From Acetobacterium tundrae (GTDB lineage Bacteria > Bacillota > Clostridia > Eubacteriales > Eubacteriaceae), in assembly GCF_008086615.1 (NCBI RefSeq), contig NZ_RXYB01000012.1:54075-106366 (forward strand): DNA of 52,292 nt, read 5' to 3'. Numbering within the stretch: position 1 is the stretch's first letter; every line of letters begins with the position of its first letter. Both the position numbers and the translations under genes were made by a program. The notes under the pieces were generated by a model. It had not been told where the DNA came from. It did no database searches and was given only the letters and a program-made list of their open reading frames with translations. Shown here one piece after another: positions 26,729 through 36,451 of this stretch.

Positions 26729-26860
26729 TCAAACTTTTTCAAATATAAGAGCTGCGGAAAAACTCTCCATCCAAGCATTATCATAGCAGCGCCCGGTACT
26801 GCTCATACTTTGAATGCCTTTTGATTTATGGTTATAGTACCTAACAACCAGTTAGTTCTT
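26729..26860 (-). mobile_element. IS3-family transposase remnant (OrfB C-terminal piece)
   Basis: Minus-strand translation reads GIQSMSSTGRCYDNAWMESF, closely matching the conserved DDE-domain end of IS3-family transposases (IQSMSRKGNCYDNAxxESFF), and stops at 26729-26731 soon after. Only some 40 codons can be recognised. No terminal inverted repeats or direct repeats are evident, so this is a dead relic. It sits between two truncated genes and may have caused the rearrangement. Confidence 0.8.
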
Positions 26861-26988
26861 TATCCATCTTGTTGCTTAAGCTGTTAGAATGTAAGAGCAA
26901 TCGGTATATCGTCTTCCTTTCTTGGACTTCGCGTCCGTAAAATAGACTGAGAACCAGCTCCTCATTCGCAGCGTTCGTTTTATGCAGG
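26861..26988. other. Intergenic junction between IS3 remnant and acetolactate synthase fragment
   Basis: No intact gene. Part may be insertion-sequence tail, and the last about 35 bases may be out-of-frame acetolactate synthase sequence (SQRSFYAG in another plus-strand frame), which would mean a further frameshift at about 26985. Confidence 0.4.
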
Positions 26989-27510
26989 TTGAACTGCTGT
27001 CCTACAGTACTGGGAACCATGGGCTATGGCATACCGGCAGGATTGGGCGCTAAAATGGGTAATCCAGATAAAGATGTACTTGTCATTTCCGGTGATGGCG
27101 GTGCTCAAATGAACATACAAGAAATGGCAACCGCAGTGGTTTATGAAGTCCCACTGATCATCATAATTTTGAATAATGGCTATTTGGGAAATGTCCGTCA
27201 GTGGCAGGAAATGTTTTACAATAAACGGTATTCCAGCACCTGTTTGCTTTATCGAAAGAGCTGTGGGGGCGCTTGCGGCGATCCGGACAGAACCTGCCCG
27301 GAATATACACCAGATTTTGTTATGTTGGCCGAAAGCTACGGTGCAAAGGGGATTCGTGTTAAACAGGCCGAAGATATAAAGCGTGCTTTTTATTTTGCCA
27401 AAAATAATGTATCCGGACCGATAATCATTGAGTTTATCATTGAGCACGAAGAAAACGTACTGCCAATTGTACCACCAGGTAATGCTATCAGCGAGATGAT
27501 CATAAAATAA
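26989..27510 (+). pseudogene. Acetolactate synthase large subunit, C-terminal fragment
   Basis: About 173 codons of a protein normally near 550. The fragment has the ThDP-binding region: LGTMGYGIPAGLGAK, the GDGGAQMN motif with Mg-binding Asp and Asn, and NNGYLGNVRQWQEMF. It ends naturally at IIK. An insertion, LLYRKSCGGACGDPDRTCP, has four cysteines; I recall this type of insert in some clostridial homologues. The N-terminal two domains are absent, there is no ribosome site at the TTG, and an IS3 relic lies immediately upstream. It is therefore a remnant, unlikely to be functional by itself. Confidence 0.75.
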
Positions 27511-27528
27511 AAATGACGCCATAAATAA

Positions 27529-27572
27529 TAAAGGCAAGAATCAGGTCGAAAATGTCTGATTTTTGCCTTTAT
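27529..27572 (+). terminator. Terminator after the acetolactate synthase fragment
   Basis: AAAGGCAAGAATCAG pairs with CTGATTTTTGCCTTT. It is probably the original terminator of the intact gene. Confidence 0.75.
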
Positions 27573-27615
27573 CTGGTTATGAGTGATTTGAGATTGTTAA
27601 TGCATTAGGTAATAT

Positions 27616-27651
27616 CGGAGGGTGACTATTTAGTAAATAGTCGCTCTCCGG
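27616..27651 (-). terminator. Hairpin after the chemoreceptor gene
   Basis: CGGAG-GTGACTATTT and AAATAGTCGC-CTCCG form a stem with a 3-base loop, a plausible terminator for the minus-strand chemoreceptor. No long T run. Confidence 0.55.
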
Positions 27652-27672
27652 TTGTGTTACATCATCAAATCT

Positions 27673-30600
27673 TTAATATTTATCAAAATCGATGGTTATT
27701 TCTTCGCGGTCGACATTGCTCTCGGAAGCCGGACGTGGAGTTTCTTTTGTCGATGTTGCTTTTGGATGTCGCTCAATTGATTTGGCTGTGGATTGTGATC
27801 TTATTTTAGATCTGAGCTTGAAGGTGCCAACCATTTGTTTGAGCAGTTCAGCCTGACCGGAGAGTTCTTCACTGGCGGCAGCGCTTTGTTCAGCAGTAGC
27901 AGAGTTCTGTTGAACGACCTGAGCTACTTGTTCAACGCCAGTATCGATTTGGGCGATTCCTGAGGCTTGCTCGCTGGATGCGACAGCAATATTCCCAATG
28001 AGGGTGGTGACCTTTTCAATGCCTGCTACAATATCGTCCAGAGCAGCAGCAGTATCATCGGCAATTTTCGTTCCTTCTTGAACTTTATCGATGGAACCTT
28101 CAATTAAGGTTGTGGTTTCCTTGGCAGCGTTAGCACTTCGTGCCGCCAAGCTTCTTACTTCTTCGGCGACGACTGCAAAACCTTTGCCATGCTGGCCGGC
28201 CCGGGCAGCTTCCACTGCGGCATTAAGGGCTAGAATATTGGTTTGGAAAGCAATGTCATCAATGACCTTGATTATTTTTGAAATATCTTCAGAAGACTGG
28301 TTAATGGCTATCATGGAACTCTGCATGGATGACATTTGAGCATTGCCTTTGGCAGCATTGGTCTTGACTGTGTCAGTTAATTCTCTGGCTTGATTAGCGT
28401 CAACCGCATTCTTTTTTGTCTGCTCAGCGATTTCTGCAATCGAGGCGGTTAATTCCTGAACGGAGCTAGCTTGTTCAGTGGAACCCTGAGCCAGAGACTG
28501 ACTACCGGCGGATACCTGACCAGAGCCGGAGGCTACCTGTTCGGAAGCTGTGTTAATTTCTCCCATGACGTCGTTCAGAGAATCAATGATCACATTGATG
28601 GCATTTGAAATAGTAACAAAATCGCCATCGAATGGTGTTGCATGTTCAATATCAAGATTTCCGTGAGATAATTGTCCGATTTTTTCTGTAATTTCACTGA
28701 CAATCACATCTAAACGTTTGGCGGTAGTATTGACGGTTCCGGTTAATATTTCAACATCGCCTTTATAATTGTCGGCAATACGGGCCTGAAGGTTGCCGTT
28801 TGAAATAGCATCCATAACGGACATGATTTCTTGGATTGGTTTGTTGATTTCATCCAGAATTGCATTCATGCCGCCAACCAGTTCTTCCCAGGCACCCTGG
28901 AACCTGCTGGTGTCCGCCCGAGTCTGGAGGTTGCCGTCAATAACTGCATTGGTAATCATGGCAGCACCGTCAATCATTTCTCCAATTGAGTCTTTTACTG
29001 TGACTAAACTATTGCTGATTTCATTGAACTGTGCACTGACTTCAGTGGTATATTCATCTGCTTCGCTGATGTTCATATCAAAGTCCATATTTCCTTCAGA
29101 CAGACAGATGAGATTACTGGCCAATCGGCCAATTTCGGTTTTAGTGTAATCACTGACGCGTATGATAGCGGTTAAATCGGTGATAATTTCCACGAAGCCA
29201 ATATTTTCACCGCTTTTATTCTTGAGATAAGCGGTATCTTGTTTCTTGCTTCGACCAGCCCATTCAAAATAACTTTCAGATAAGCCCTTATCCAGCAATT
29301 GACGGATACCGCAACTGTCAGTCTGACAGATACTGGCTCCGGCATTGTAGCAGTCCATACCACAGGCAGAATTTCGGTCTTTTATAACGCCTTTGGCTAT
29401 CAGGAAAGCTTCAAAGGCCCGGTTCATAAAGATCCATTTCATGTTGTTATCGGTAACTTGGATCGGAAAAGGAATATTATCAATAATAGACTCATACCAA
29501 AACATATTATCCACAACGGTATCAAGAGTTTGGTTAATGCCAGCAATAACTTTTGCATAATCTCCGGCGTGTCTGCTTTCTTCAGCACGTTTTGTAAAAT
29601 CCCCATGAATGGCAGAATCCGACAGCATGATGGTATCAGACACCAGATTGCCAATGGCTTTTTTGATGGCAATCATGCTAACTCCTAAAATATCATTTTC
29701 AGATTTGGGTTGGATATTGATATCGAGATTGCCTTCAGCCATAAAACGTGCCGCTTCGGACTGATCTTTGATGTTTTCAGCCAAATTTACAAATGAAACA
29801 GTAAGCGCACCAATTTCGTCCTGAGTGGCATGATCAGCCATGGAATAGTCAATATTGATATTGCCAACAGCAAGGCGATCAGCCGCTTCAGCCAGTTTCT
29901 TGATGGGGTTGATGAACTTTTGGGTGGAAAAGACGATGAGTCCTATAATCACTACAAGTCCCAAACCAAAGATGACAAGCATCATCAATTGAATACCGAC
30001 AAACTGCTGGTTAAATTCCTTCATGGGCAGCCCGGTGGCCAAAACCCAGCCGGTATCACCGATTTTTGCAACATAACCTTGACTTTTGGTTCCGTCTGTT
30101 GTGTAAGTAAGAGAACCGGCAGTTTTATCCATCAGGGCGGAGATAATATTTTCCGACATATCAGTGTCGGTAAGGGGTTTATTGATAAAATCGGGATTGG
30201 GATGATCAAAAACTGTACCTTTATTGGTTGCAATCACGAAAAATCCGGTTTCTCCAATTTTATTTTCAGCAATGATCTGCTTAATATGATCAATGGAAAC
30301 ATCGATGCAGGTGGCGCCAGTCATTTCTTGAGTGCCTGATTTAAATACAGGAGCAACCACACTGACAATCATCTTTTTGGTTGCAGTGTCTTCATATGGT
30401 TCGGTGATAAAGACGGTTTTCTTTTCTTGAAGATCTTTATACCAACCTCGGGAAGTGATGTCATAGGAGGCATCGGAAGTATAACCGTCTGACTGCGTTA
30501 TCTGACTCGAATCGAAATCCCCAATCCAGGCGGCAATAATATTATCAGGATTGGTGGCCTTTACATTATCTAAAGCTTGTTTAACCTCAGGGTAGGAACC

Positions 30601-30879
30601 CACTGAAGTGATGGGGACCCCCGGAGTGATTTCTTCAAACATTTTTTGGGTTTCCGGATTGGTTGACATTTGTTTGGCAACTTCAATGTACTCGTTCAAG
30701 TAGCCTTCCACCTCATTTGATACGGCCTGGGAACGTGCCGATAATTCATTGATGGTGATGTTGGTGATGGACTGGTTCACAACATACAGTGAGATGCCTG
30801 CGACGATTGCAAAAATAATGGCAACCGGTAATCCGATCGTGAGCAGCATACGTAAGAGTAGTCCTTTTTTCTTGTTCAT
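27673..30879 (-). CDS. Large methyl-accepting chemotaxis protein with dCache and cysteine-rich PAS domains
   Basis: 1068 aa from the ATG behind AAAAGGAG. Order: transmembrane helix (about 8-30), extracellular dCache sensor (about 40-290, with TSRGWYKDL and [11 protein letters not shown]), second transmembrane helix (about 300-325), HAMP and several HAMP-like repeats, a PAS domain ([18 protein letters not shown]) with four cysteines near residues 505-525 ([15 protein letters not shown]), more HAMP-like linkers, then the conserved MCP signalling hairpin ([17 protein letters not shown]). It should sense external amino- or organic acids through dCache and perhaps an internal redox or metal cue through PAS. 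It ends without a CheR pentapeptide. No che genes are nearby. Confidence 0.93.
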   Translation of the reverse strand: MNKKKGLLLRMLLTIGLPVAIIFAIVAGISLYVVNQSITNITINELSARSQAVSNEVEGYLNEYIEVAKQMSTNPETQKMFEEITPGVPITSVGSYPEVKQALDNVKATNPDNIIAAWIGDFDSSQITQSDGYTSDASYDITSRGWYKDLQEKKTVFITEPYEDTATKKMIVSVVAPVFKSGTQEMTGATCIDVSIDHIKQIIAENKIGETGFFVIATNKGTVFDHPNPDFINKPLTDTDMSENIISALMDKTAGSLTYTTDGTKSQGYVAKIGDTGWVLATGLPMKEFNQQFVGIQLMMLVIFGLGLVVIIGLIVFSTQKFINPIKKLAEAADRLAVGNINIDYSMADHATQDEIGALTVSFVNLAENIKDQSEAARFMAEGNLDINIQPKSENDILGVSMIAIKKAIGNLVSDTIMLSDSAIHGDFTKRAEESRHAGDYAKVIAGINQTLDTVVDNMFWYESIIDNIPFPIQVTDNNMKWIFMNRAFEAFLIAKGVIKDRNSACGMDCYNAGASICQTDSCGIRQLLDKGLSESYFEWAGRSKKQDTAYLKNKSGENIGFVEIITDLTAIIRVSDYTKTEIGRLASNLICLSEGNMDFDMNISEADEYTTEVSAQFNEISNSLVTVKDSIGEMIDGAAMITNAVIDGNLQTRADTSRFQGAWEELVGGMNAILDEINKPIQEIMSVMDAISNGNLQARIADNYKGDVEILTGTVNTTAKRLDVIVSEITEKIGQLSHGNLDIEHATPFDGDFVTISNAINVIIDSLNDVMGEINTASEQVASGSGQVSAGSQSLAQGSTEQASSVQELTASIAEIAEQTKKNAVDANQARELTDTVKTNAAKGNAQMSSMQSSMIAINQSSEDISKIIKVIDDIAFQTNILALNAAVEAARAGQHGKGFAVVAEEVRSLAARSANAAKETTTLIEGSIDKVQEGTKIADDTAAALDDIVAGIEKVTTLIGNIAVASSEQASGIAQIDTGVEQVAQVVQQNSATAEQSAAASEELSGQAELLKQMVGTFKLRSKIRSQSTAKSIERHPKATSTKETPRPASESNVDREEITIDFDKY

Positions 30880-31166
30880 TGTTTTTCTCCTTTTAGTCAT
30901 TTTTTTCAATTGCAAAATTTGTAAAGCACAAATGTCAGTTGCTTTGTTATCGGTTTTATGAACAATTTTGAAACAGTAGGCGACTGTTCGCAGTTAAATT
31001 GAAAATTGTTCGATGGAAACCTGGTGCGAAGCGCATGGCATTTTCACAATCGATTGCATGTGTTGTAATATAATATCGACGGCTTGTATTAAAACTTAAA
31101 TATTTTTTATTCGATTTAATAGCAATGGGATTTTCGAAAAAAATCGCAACTTTTTTAAAATAATGC
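30880..31166. other. Divergent intergenic region between chemoreceptor and TetR
   Basis: About 290 bases with no gene. I see no convincing sigma-A promoter for the chemoreceptor. A TTATCGGT at 30947-30954 reads ACCGATAA on the minus strand, close to a flagellar sigma -10, but lacks a well-spaced -35 box. Confidence 0.4.
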
Positions 31167-31195
31167 TTGACATTTACATCGATTTTATTTATTAT
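31167..31195 (+). promoter_or_regulatory. Promoter of the TetR-export cassette regulator
   Basis: TTGACA at 31167-31172, 17-base spacer, TATTAT at 31190-31195. The operator at 31203-31217 lies directly downstream, over the likely transcription start. Confidence 0.85.
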
Positions 31196-31202
31196 AGTAG
31201 CA

Positions 31203-31217
31203 TCGACTGACGGTCGA
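31203..31217. promoter_or_regulatory. TetR operator copy 1 of the export cassette
   Basis: TCGACTGACGGTCGA, a palindrome of the type CGACYGACGGTCG, repeated with one change at 31909-31921. Confidence 0.75.
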
Positions 31218-31233
31218 TAGAGGTGGATGAAAA

Positions 31234-31866
31234 ATGAAAACAGTCAAAGAAGGGGAAATACGAAGACGTGAGATTCTGGATGTAGCACGAGAATTATTTG
31301 TTACAAAAGGTTATGACCATACTTCTGTTAATGATATTCTGAAGATAGTGGATATTGCCAAAGGCACCTTTTACTATTATTTTGCTTCAAAAGAAGAAGT
31401 ACTGGAAGCAATCATTCTTGATATTGTCGAAGAAGGTGCTAGGAGGGCAGAAATAGTCGTCAAGGATCAATCCATTCCTTTGCTGAATCGCATTATGATG
31501 GCGATCATGGCACAGGCTCCAGAGTTTGAGGGATCAGATGAGATAAAGGAAGAATTGCATAAAGTTGAGAATGCCAAGTTGGAACGGCTATATTTAAAAG
31601 CGATGCTTAAGCGGATGACACCAGTTTTACAGGAACCGGTGCTGGAATGCATAAAAGAAGGGATTGCTCATATGGAGTATCCAACGGAATGCATTGAAAC
31701 GATTCTGCTGTTGGGACATATGATGTTTGACTGCGATACGTTTGAATGGAAAATGGAAGAGTATCCCCAAAAAATACAGGCATTTTTGTGTCATGCTGAA
31801 CGAATGCTGGGAACAAAAGAGGGAGAACTGAATGGCTTTTTACAAATGTTTGGGCAAATACCGTAA
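31234..31866 (+). CDS. TetR-family regulator of the export cassette
   Basis: 210 aa. TetR helix-turn-helix in residues 8-55 (RREILDVARELFVTKGYDHTS, VDIAKGTFYYYFASKEE) and a long helical ligand domain. Its promoter carries an operator at the transcription start, and a second copy of the operator lies after its stop, ahead of the MFS and ABC genes. It likely represses itself and the exporters and is induced by a compound they export. Confidence 0.92.
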   Translation: MKTVKEGEIRRREILDVARELFVTKGYDHTSVNDILKIVDIAKGTFYYYFASKEEVLEAIILDIVEEGARRAEIVVKDQSIPLLNRIMMAIMAQAPEFEGSDEIKEELHKVENAKLERLYLKAMLKRMTPVLQEPVLECIKEGIAHMEYPTECIETILLLGHMMFDCDTFEWKMEEYPQKIQAFLCHAERMLGTKEGELNGFLQMFGQIP

Positions 31867-31908
31867 AACGACTGGACATCTGTAAAGCCATTTTTTTTAC
31901 ATTGCTAC

Positions 31909-31921
31909 CGACCGACGGTCG
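31909..31921. promoter_or_regulatory. TetR operator copy 2, ahead of the MFS gene
   Basis: CGACCGACGGTCG, matching copy 1 at 12 of 13 positions, 45 bases before the MFS start. Confidence 0.75.
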
Positions 31922-31965
31922 ACATTAACATGAAGAAAAGACGATATATTTTAAGGAGGATCATA

Positions 31966-33321
31966 ATGAATCAACAAAATAAAATACAAAAAACACAAAC
32001 AAAAAGACCGGAAAAAGGAATGAAGAAGTTCATGATACTGGTTGCCGGGGAGTTCATATCCAGTATCGGTAGCGGATTAACAGACTTTGGTCTGGCAATC
32101 TATGTCCTGGCGATGACAGACTCGGTTGCCGCAACTGGTATATTTAGCATTTGTGCTTTTCTGCCATCCATTCTCCTCGCTCCGGTGGGAGGTGTTCTGG
32201 CGGATCGCTATGATCGAAGGCTGATGATGATTTTCGGGGAATTGTTATCCGGTCTTGGATTGCTAGTCTGTCTGTTCTCGGTGATGAGCAGCAGCCCTTC
32301 CATTGTGGTCATCTGTATGGGCGTCGGGGTCAGCTCAATTTTTACGTCGTTATCGGAACCGGCTTTTAAAGCGACCGTCACGGATCTATTGTCGGATGAA
32401 GATTTCGTCCGAGCGGGTGGAATGGTTCAGATTGTAAACAGCGCCAAGCTTATCATATCCCCTGCACTGGCCGGGCTGCTGCTGCAAATTACAACCGTCA
32501 GCACGCTGATCATAATTGATATTCTTACTTTTTTTACAACGGTATTGGTGATTGTTGCGGTAAGAAAAGGCATGGCGATAAAACACCGCGGTGGTGCTTC
32601 ATTACGTATTGGCCGGGAATTAAAGGAAGGGATTGCGGCCATACGGGGGAAAAGCGGGATCATGACAATGATTGTGATTATGACCATTTCGGTTTTTTGC
32701 CTTGGTTTTGTACAGATTTTGAGTAAACCCCTTGTGCTGGCTTTGGCTGGGGAAACCGAATTGGGCATTCTGACCACGATCATTGCATTGGGTATGCTGG
32801 TCGGCAGCATCGTCATCAGTTGTCTGAAGCATACAAAATCTTATGGCCAGATGCTTTCGATTGGATTATTCGGCTGCGGGCTCTTTTTTGCCCTGATTGG
32901 CGTCAGTAAAAATCTGTTCTTGATAGCAGCGTTCGGATTCATGATGTTTGTCTTCATGCCGGCTGTTCAGATTGGGGCGGAAGTTCTGATCCGCAGAAAT
33001 CTTGCCAATGAGGTCCAGGGACGAGCTTTCGGGTTGATCGGCCTGATTACTCAGATGGGTTACATATTGGCATTTATTGCCTCTGGCATTCTTTCGGACT
33101 ATGTATTTGAGCCGTTTATGAAGGGAAATAGTTTGCTCGCCATAAAAATCGGAGCCGTAATTGGTGCCGGTGCAGGAAGAGGAAATGCATTGCTGATCGC
33201 AATCACCGGGGTAGTATTGGCCGGTGTTGGCATTGTTGTTTCCCGACTGAAAAGTGTGAAATCGTTGGAAGAGGAGAATTTATATGAAGCTGTTGCTGAA
33301 TCTTGTTCGGAAGGACTTTAA
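31966..33321 (+). CDS. MFS efflux transporter
   Basis: 451 aa from the ATG behind TTAAGGAGG; an earlier in-frame start at 31930 lies in the leader and overlaps no ribosome site. About 12 hydrophobic helices, with the MFS loop motif GGVLADRYDRRLMM between helices 2 and 3 (G-x-x-x-D-R-x-x-R-R). The overall type resembles MFS_3/EntS-like drug and siderophore exporters. It probably exports a small organic compound by proton antiport. The 3' end overlaps the ABC permease by 38 bases, so the two are translationally linked, all under the TetR regulator upstream. Confidence 0.9.
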   Translation: MNQQNKIQKTQTKRPEKGMKKFMILVAGEFISSIGSGLTDFGLAIYVLAMTDSVAATGIFSICAFLPSILLAPVGGVLADRYDRRLMMIFGELLSGLGLLVCLFSVMSSSPSIVVICMGVGVSSIFTSLSEPAFKATVTDLLSDEDFVRAGGMVQIVNSAKLIISPALAGLLLQITTVSTLIIIDILTFFTTVLVIVAVRKGMAIKHRGGASLRIGRELKEGIAAIRGKSGIMTMIVIMTISVFCLGFVQILSKPLVLALAGETELGILTTIIALGMLVGSIVISCLKHTKSYGQMLSIGLFGCGLFFALIGVSKNLFLIAAFGFMMFVFMPAVQIGAEVLIRRNLANEVQGRAFGLIGLITQMGYILAFIASGILSDYVFEPFMKGNSLLAIKIGAVIGAGAGRGNALLIAITGVVLAGVGIVVSRLKSVKSLEEENLYEAVAESCSEGL

Positions 33322-35614
33322 AAGAAACAAAGTGATTACAACAGCCCTGGCGGTATTCCTGGTCCTTTCCGCTCTTATGATGGCCGGTGGATTAAGAGTG
33401 ACCGGTGCGATGATATCTTCAGTGAAAGGGTTAAATGAAATGGCTGTTTCACCCGAATATATTCAGATGCACAAGGGCGCATTTGATAAGGAAGCGCTTG
33501 ATCATTTTGTTGAAATTCATGATTATATTAAGGATTCGCTGACCGTTAAAATGCTTGATGTCAGGAATGCAAATTTTATTTATCAGGGTGAAACCCTGGA
33601 AAAGTGTTTGATGGATAACGGATTCGTTGTTCAGAATAACGGATTTGATTTTCTGCTTAATATGAATAATGAAATTGACGTTGTTCAGGATGGGGAAATC
33701 GGCGTGCCTGTCTTTTATGCTCAGGAGCTTGGTATTAAAGCCGGCGATGTCATTATCGTGCATGAAGGTGATTACCGTAAGGAACTGAAGGTATCAACCA
33801 TCATTCGGGACTCATCGATGAACTCTGCACTGGCATCTTCAAAGCGTTTCTTAATCAGTCAGTCAGACATGGCTGAAATCAGTTCCTATATGGGGGAATG
33901 GGAATACTGTTTTGAATTCCTGTTAAAGGATGGCGCATCGACATCGGTTTTGGCGAAGGATTATATGGATGCAGGTATGCCTTCCAATGGCGTGGGAATA
34001 ACCGGCAGCATTCTGAGGCTGATGAATACTTTTTCTTATGGTCTGGTTGCGTTCATTATTATTGCAATCAGTCTGCTTTTAATCATCATCTCAGTCCTGT
34101 GTTTATCTTATATTATTCGGGCAACCATGTCAGAAGAGCATGCTGCTATCGGAGCGATGAAAGCAATTGGATTTCCAGAAAAAACAATTGAGAAGCTGTA
34201 TCAGATAAAATATTCAATATTGTTGTTGGCGGCAGCAGTCATTGGTTATTCGGCAGCCATCCCATTCGGTGATTTCTTTTCCTCCTCGGTTATTCGGTAC
34301 TGCGGATCTGGCAGCGGCGAATGGATGAAATGGGTGTTTCCATTCATCGGGATCATTCTGCTCAGTCTGATTGTGTTGCTGGAATGCCGAAGAATCATCC
34401 GCAGAAATCTCAAGAGTACGGTTGTGGAGCTGATGCGCGAGGAAGAGCAGATCAAGAAACAAGGCCATTATTCTTTGCCTTCCAGAGGCTTGAAATATCG
34501 AAACCTGACGATCGCAATCGGTGAACTGAAATGCAGATGGAAGGAATATGTTGTTATCTTTTTAGTCTTTGTCTTCTCATCATTTTTGATGCTGCTTCCG
34601 CTGAACATGAAGAGTACCGTTGAAAATCCGTCTTTCATTACTTATATGGGGGTGGGTCAAAGCGATATCCGTATTGATATTCAGTATACGGATAATCTGA
34701 CGAAACAAAAAGACGCCGTGACATCCTATCTGGAGAATGATTCTGAAATTGAGAAGGCGGCAATTTATAAAAATGGCTATGTACAGTCTCAGAATGGATT
34801 AGGAGAATGGGAATACATCCGCGTGGAAAATGGTGATGAATCGGTTTTCCCATTGGAATACCTTGAGGGAAGCGCCCCGGTTGGCAGTAAAGAAATGGCG
34901 CTTTCTTATCTGAATGCTTCCGAATTAGGAAAAAAGGTTGGCGATTCGATAACGGTAAAATATCAAGGGGCCGATCTTATCTTCACTGTCAGCGGTATTT
35001 ACCAGGATATTACATACGGTGGTAAAACTGCCAAAGCAGCCATAGATTTTGACGAAAATGATGTGGAGGTCTATATTGTTTATTTGAATGTCAAAGACGG
35101 TGTCTCGATTGCTAAAAAGACGGATGAACTGCGAACAGTTCTGACCGTCGGTAAAATAACGCCGGTTAATGAATTCGTTGCGCAGACACTCAGCGGCATT
35201 ATGGATGATATGAGCCTGGTCGAAGGGACTGCCATCGTCATAGCGCTGCTGCTAATTATACTGATTACCGTGATGTTTTTGCAGCTTGTCACAGCAAAGG
35301 AACATAGTGCCATCGCAATCAAAAAAGTAATCGGCTTTTCAAACCGGGACATCCGGATACAGTTTGGAATACGGATTCTAGTGATTCAGTTTATGGGAAT
35401 TGTTGTCGGAACAATTTTTGCGAATTCTTTGGGTGGCGTTATTTTCGGCCTCATGCTTTCTTCCATGGGGGCATCAAAAATAACGATGCTGGTCGATCCG
35501 CTTACGGCCTATCTGCTCTGCCCGGCAGCTCAACTGCTGGTCGTCTTCATCACTGTGATTGTGGGAACTAAAGTAGTTGAAAAATATCATATCAGAGATC
35601 AAATAATGGAATAA
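33284..35614 (+). CDS. ABC transporter permease, FtsX/MacB type
   Basis: 776 aa. Two repeated halves, each with an extracellular domain and FtsX-type core: an N-terminal transmembrane helix, a large external domain (about 45-245), three helices (about 250-370), a second membrane segment near 410, another external domain (about 440-640), and three C-terminal helices. The sequences SEEHAAIGAMKAIGF and AKEHSAIAIKKVIGF are the two coupling-helix regions that contact the ATPase. GAGGAG lies inside the end of the MFS gene. It pairs with the ATPase 12 bases downstream and probably expels peptides, lipids or antibiotics, not imports. Confidence 0.92.
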   Translation: MKLLLNLVRKDFKRNKVITTALAVFLVLSALMMAGGLRVTGAMISSVKGLNEMAVSPEYIQMHKGAFDKEALDHFVEIHDYIKDSLTVKMLDVRNANFIYQGETLEKCLMDNGFVVQNNGFDFLLNMNNEIDVVQDGEIGVPVFYAQELGIKAGDVIIVHEGDYRKELKVSTIIRDSSMNSALASSKRFLISQSDMAEISSYMGEWEYCFEFLLKDGASTSVLAKDYMDAGMPSNGVGITGSILRLMNTFSYGLVAFIIIAISLLLIIISVLCLSYIIRATMSEEHAAIGAMKAIGFPEKTIEKLYQIKYSILLLAAAVIGYSAAIPFGDFFSSSVIRYCGSGSGEWMKWVFPFIGIILLSLIVLLECRRIIRRNLKSTVVELMREEEQIKKQGHYSLPSRGLKYRNLTIAIGELKCRWKEYVVIFLVFVFSSFLMLLPLNMKSTVENPSFITYMGVGQSDIRIDIQYTDNLTKQKDAVTSYLENDSEIEKAAIYKNGYVQSQNGLGEWEYIRVENGDESVFPLEYLEGSAPVGSKEMALSYLNASELGKKVGDSITVKYQGADLIFTVSGIYQDITYGGKTAKAAIDFDENDVEVYIVYLNVKDGVSIAKKTDELRTVLTVGKITPVNEFVAQTLSGIMDDMSLVEGTAIVIALLLIILITVMFLQLVTAKEHSAIAIKKVIGFSNRDIRIQFGIRILVIQFMGIVVGTIFANSLGGVIFGLMLSSMGASKITMLVDPLTAYLLCPAAQLLVVFITVIVGTKVVEKYHIRDQIME

Positions 35615-35625
35615 GGAGTCAAGTC

Positions 35626-36348
35626 ATGATAAAAGTTGAACAGATCAGCAAATCATTTAATAACTTAGAGATATTGAATAATGTGTCGTTTGAAATAAAA
35701 AGAGGGGATTTCGTCGGGGTTATGGGGCCTTCCGGTTCCGGTAAATCGACACTTCTCTACAGTATCAGCCAAATGGACAGCGTTAGCGGCGGCAGGATAT
35801 TGTTTGAAGGCCGAAACCTATCCGAAATGCCGGAGGTTGAATTATCCGAATTCCGGCTGACTAAAATGGGATTTGTCTTTCAGAATGCCCAGATGTTGAA
35901 GAATCTTTCGATCTTCAATAATATTATCCTCCCTGGTCTTATCGCAAAGAAAGAAACGGTGCACATCATCAGGGAACGCGCATCAAAATTAATGAAACGC
36001 ATGGAAATTGAAGGACTCGAAGAGCGCGATGTCCGGGAAGTTTCCGGCGGACAGCTGCAACGGGCTTCCATTTGCCGCGCCATGATCAATAATCCTGAAA
36101 TTCTGTTTTTGGATGAACCCACCGGCGCTCTCAATTCCGCTGCCACGGATCAGGTATTGGCAATTCTTGAAGATTTGAATCATGAGGGAATGACCATCAT
36201 GACCGTTACACATGAACCCCGGGTCGCGGCCAAAGCAAAAAAGGTACTCTATATTCAAGATGGGCAGATAGCAGCTTGCAAAGAATTCCTGACCGTTACA
36301 GACCATGAACGGGAACTGGATAAATGGTTGATGGAATTAACACATTAA
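35626..36348 (+). CDS. ABC transporter ATP-binding protein (MacB/LolD type)
   Basis: 240 aa. Walker A GPSGSGKST, Q-loop FVFQNAQML, signature VSGGQLQRASICRA, Walker B ILFLDEPTGALN and H-loop VTHEP are all intact, typical of the MacB/LolD/BceA subfamily that powers FtsX-type permeases. GGAGTC site, 12 bases after the permease. It is the last gene of the cassette, closed by a strong terminator. No BceS-like histidine kinase is nearby; control appears to be through TetR. Confidence 0.95.
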   Translation: MIKVEQISKSFNNLEILNNVSFEIKRGDFVGVMGPSGSGKSTLLYSISQMDSVSGGRILFEGRNLSEMPEVELSEFRLTKMGFVFQNAQMLKNLSIFNNIILPGLIAKKETVHIIRERASKLMKRMEIEGLEERDVREVSGGQLQRASICRAMINNPEILFLDEPTGALNSAATDQVLAILEDLNHEGMTIMTVTHEPRVAAKAKKVLYIQDGQIAACKEFLTVTDHERELDKWLMELTH

Positions 36349-36369
36349 TTTGTCTGCTGTTAAATAGAA

Positions 36370-36402
36370 ACGAAGGCTGCCAATATTGGCAGCCTTCGTT
36401 TC
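36370..36402 (+). terminator. Terminator of the export cassette
   Basis: AACGAAGGCTGCCAA pairs perfectly with TTGGCAGCCTTCGTT around a 3-base loop. It can act in both directions. Confidence 0.85.
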
Positions 36403-36451
36403 ATGTTATGGGCAAATTTGATCATATTCCAAAGTAAAACTTATCAAAGTT

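Noticed and set aside
27623-27642. Third copy of the TGACTATTTAGTCA operator
   Set aside because: The match TGACTATTTAGTAAATAGTC is part of a terminator-like hairpin; the operator symmetry is not kept.
30947-30954. Flagellar sigma (sigma-D) promoter for the chemoreceptor
   Set aside because: ACCGATAA on the minus strand is close to the -10 consensus, but no TAAA box lies at the required distance.
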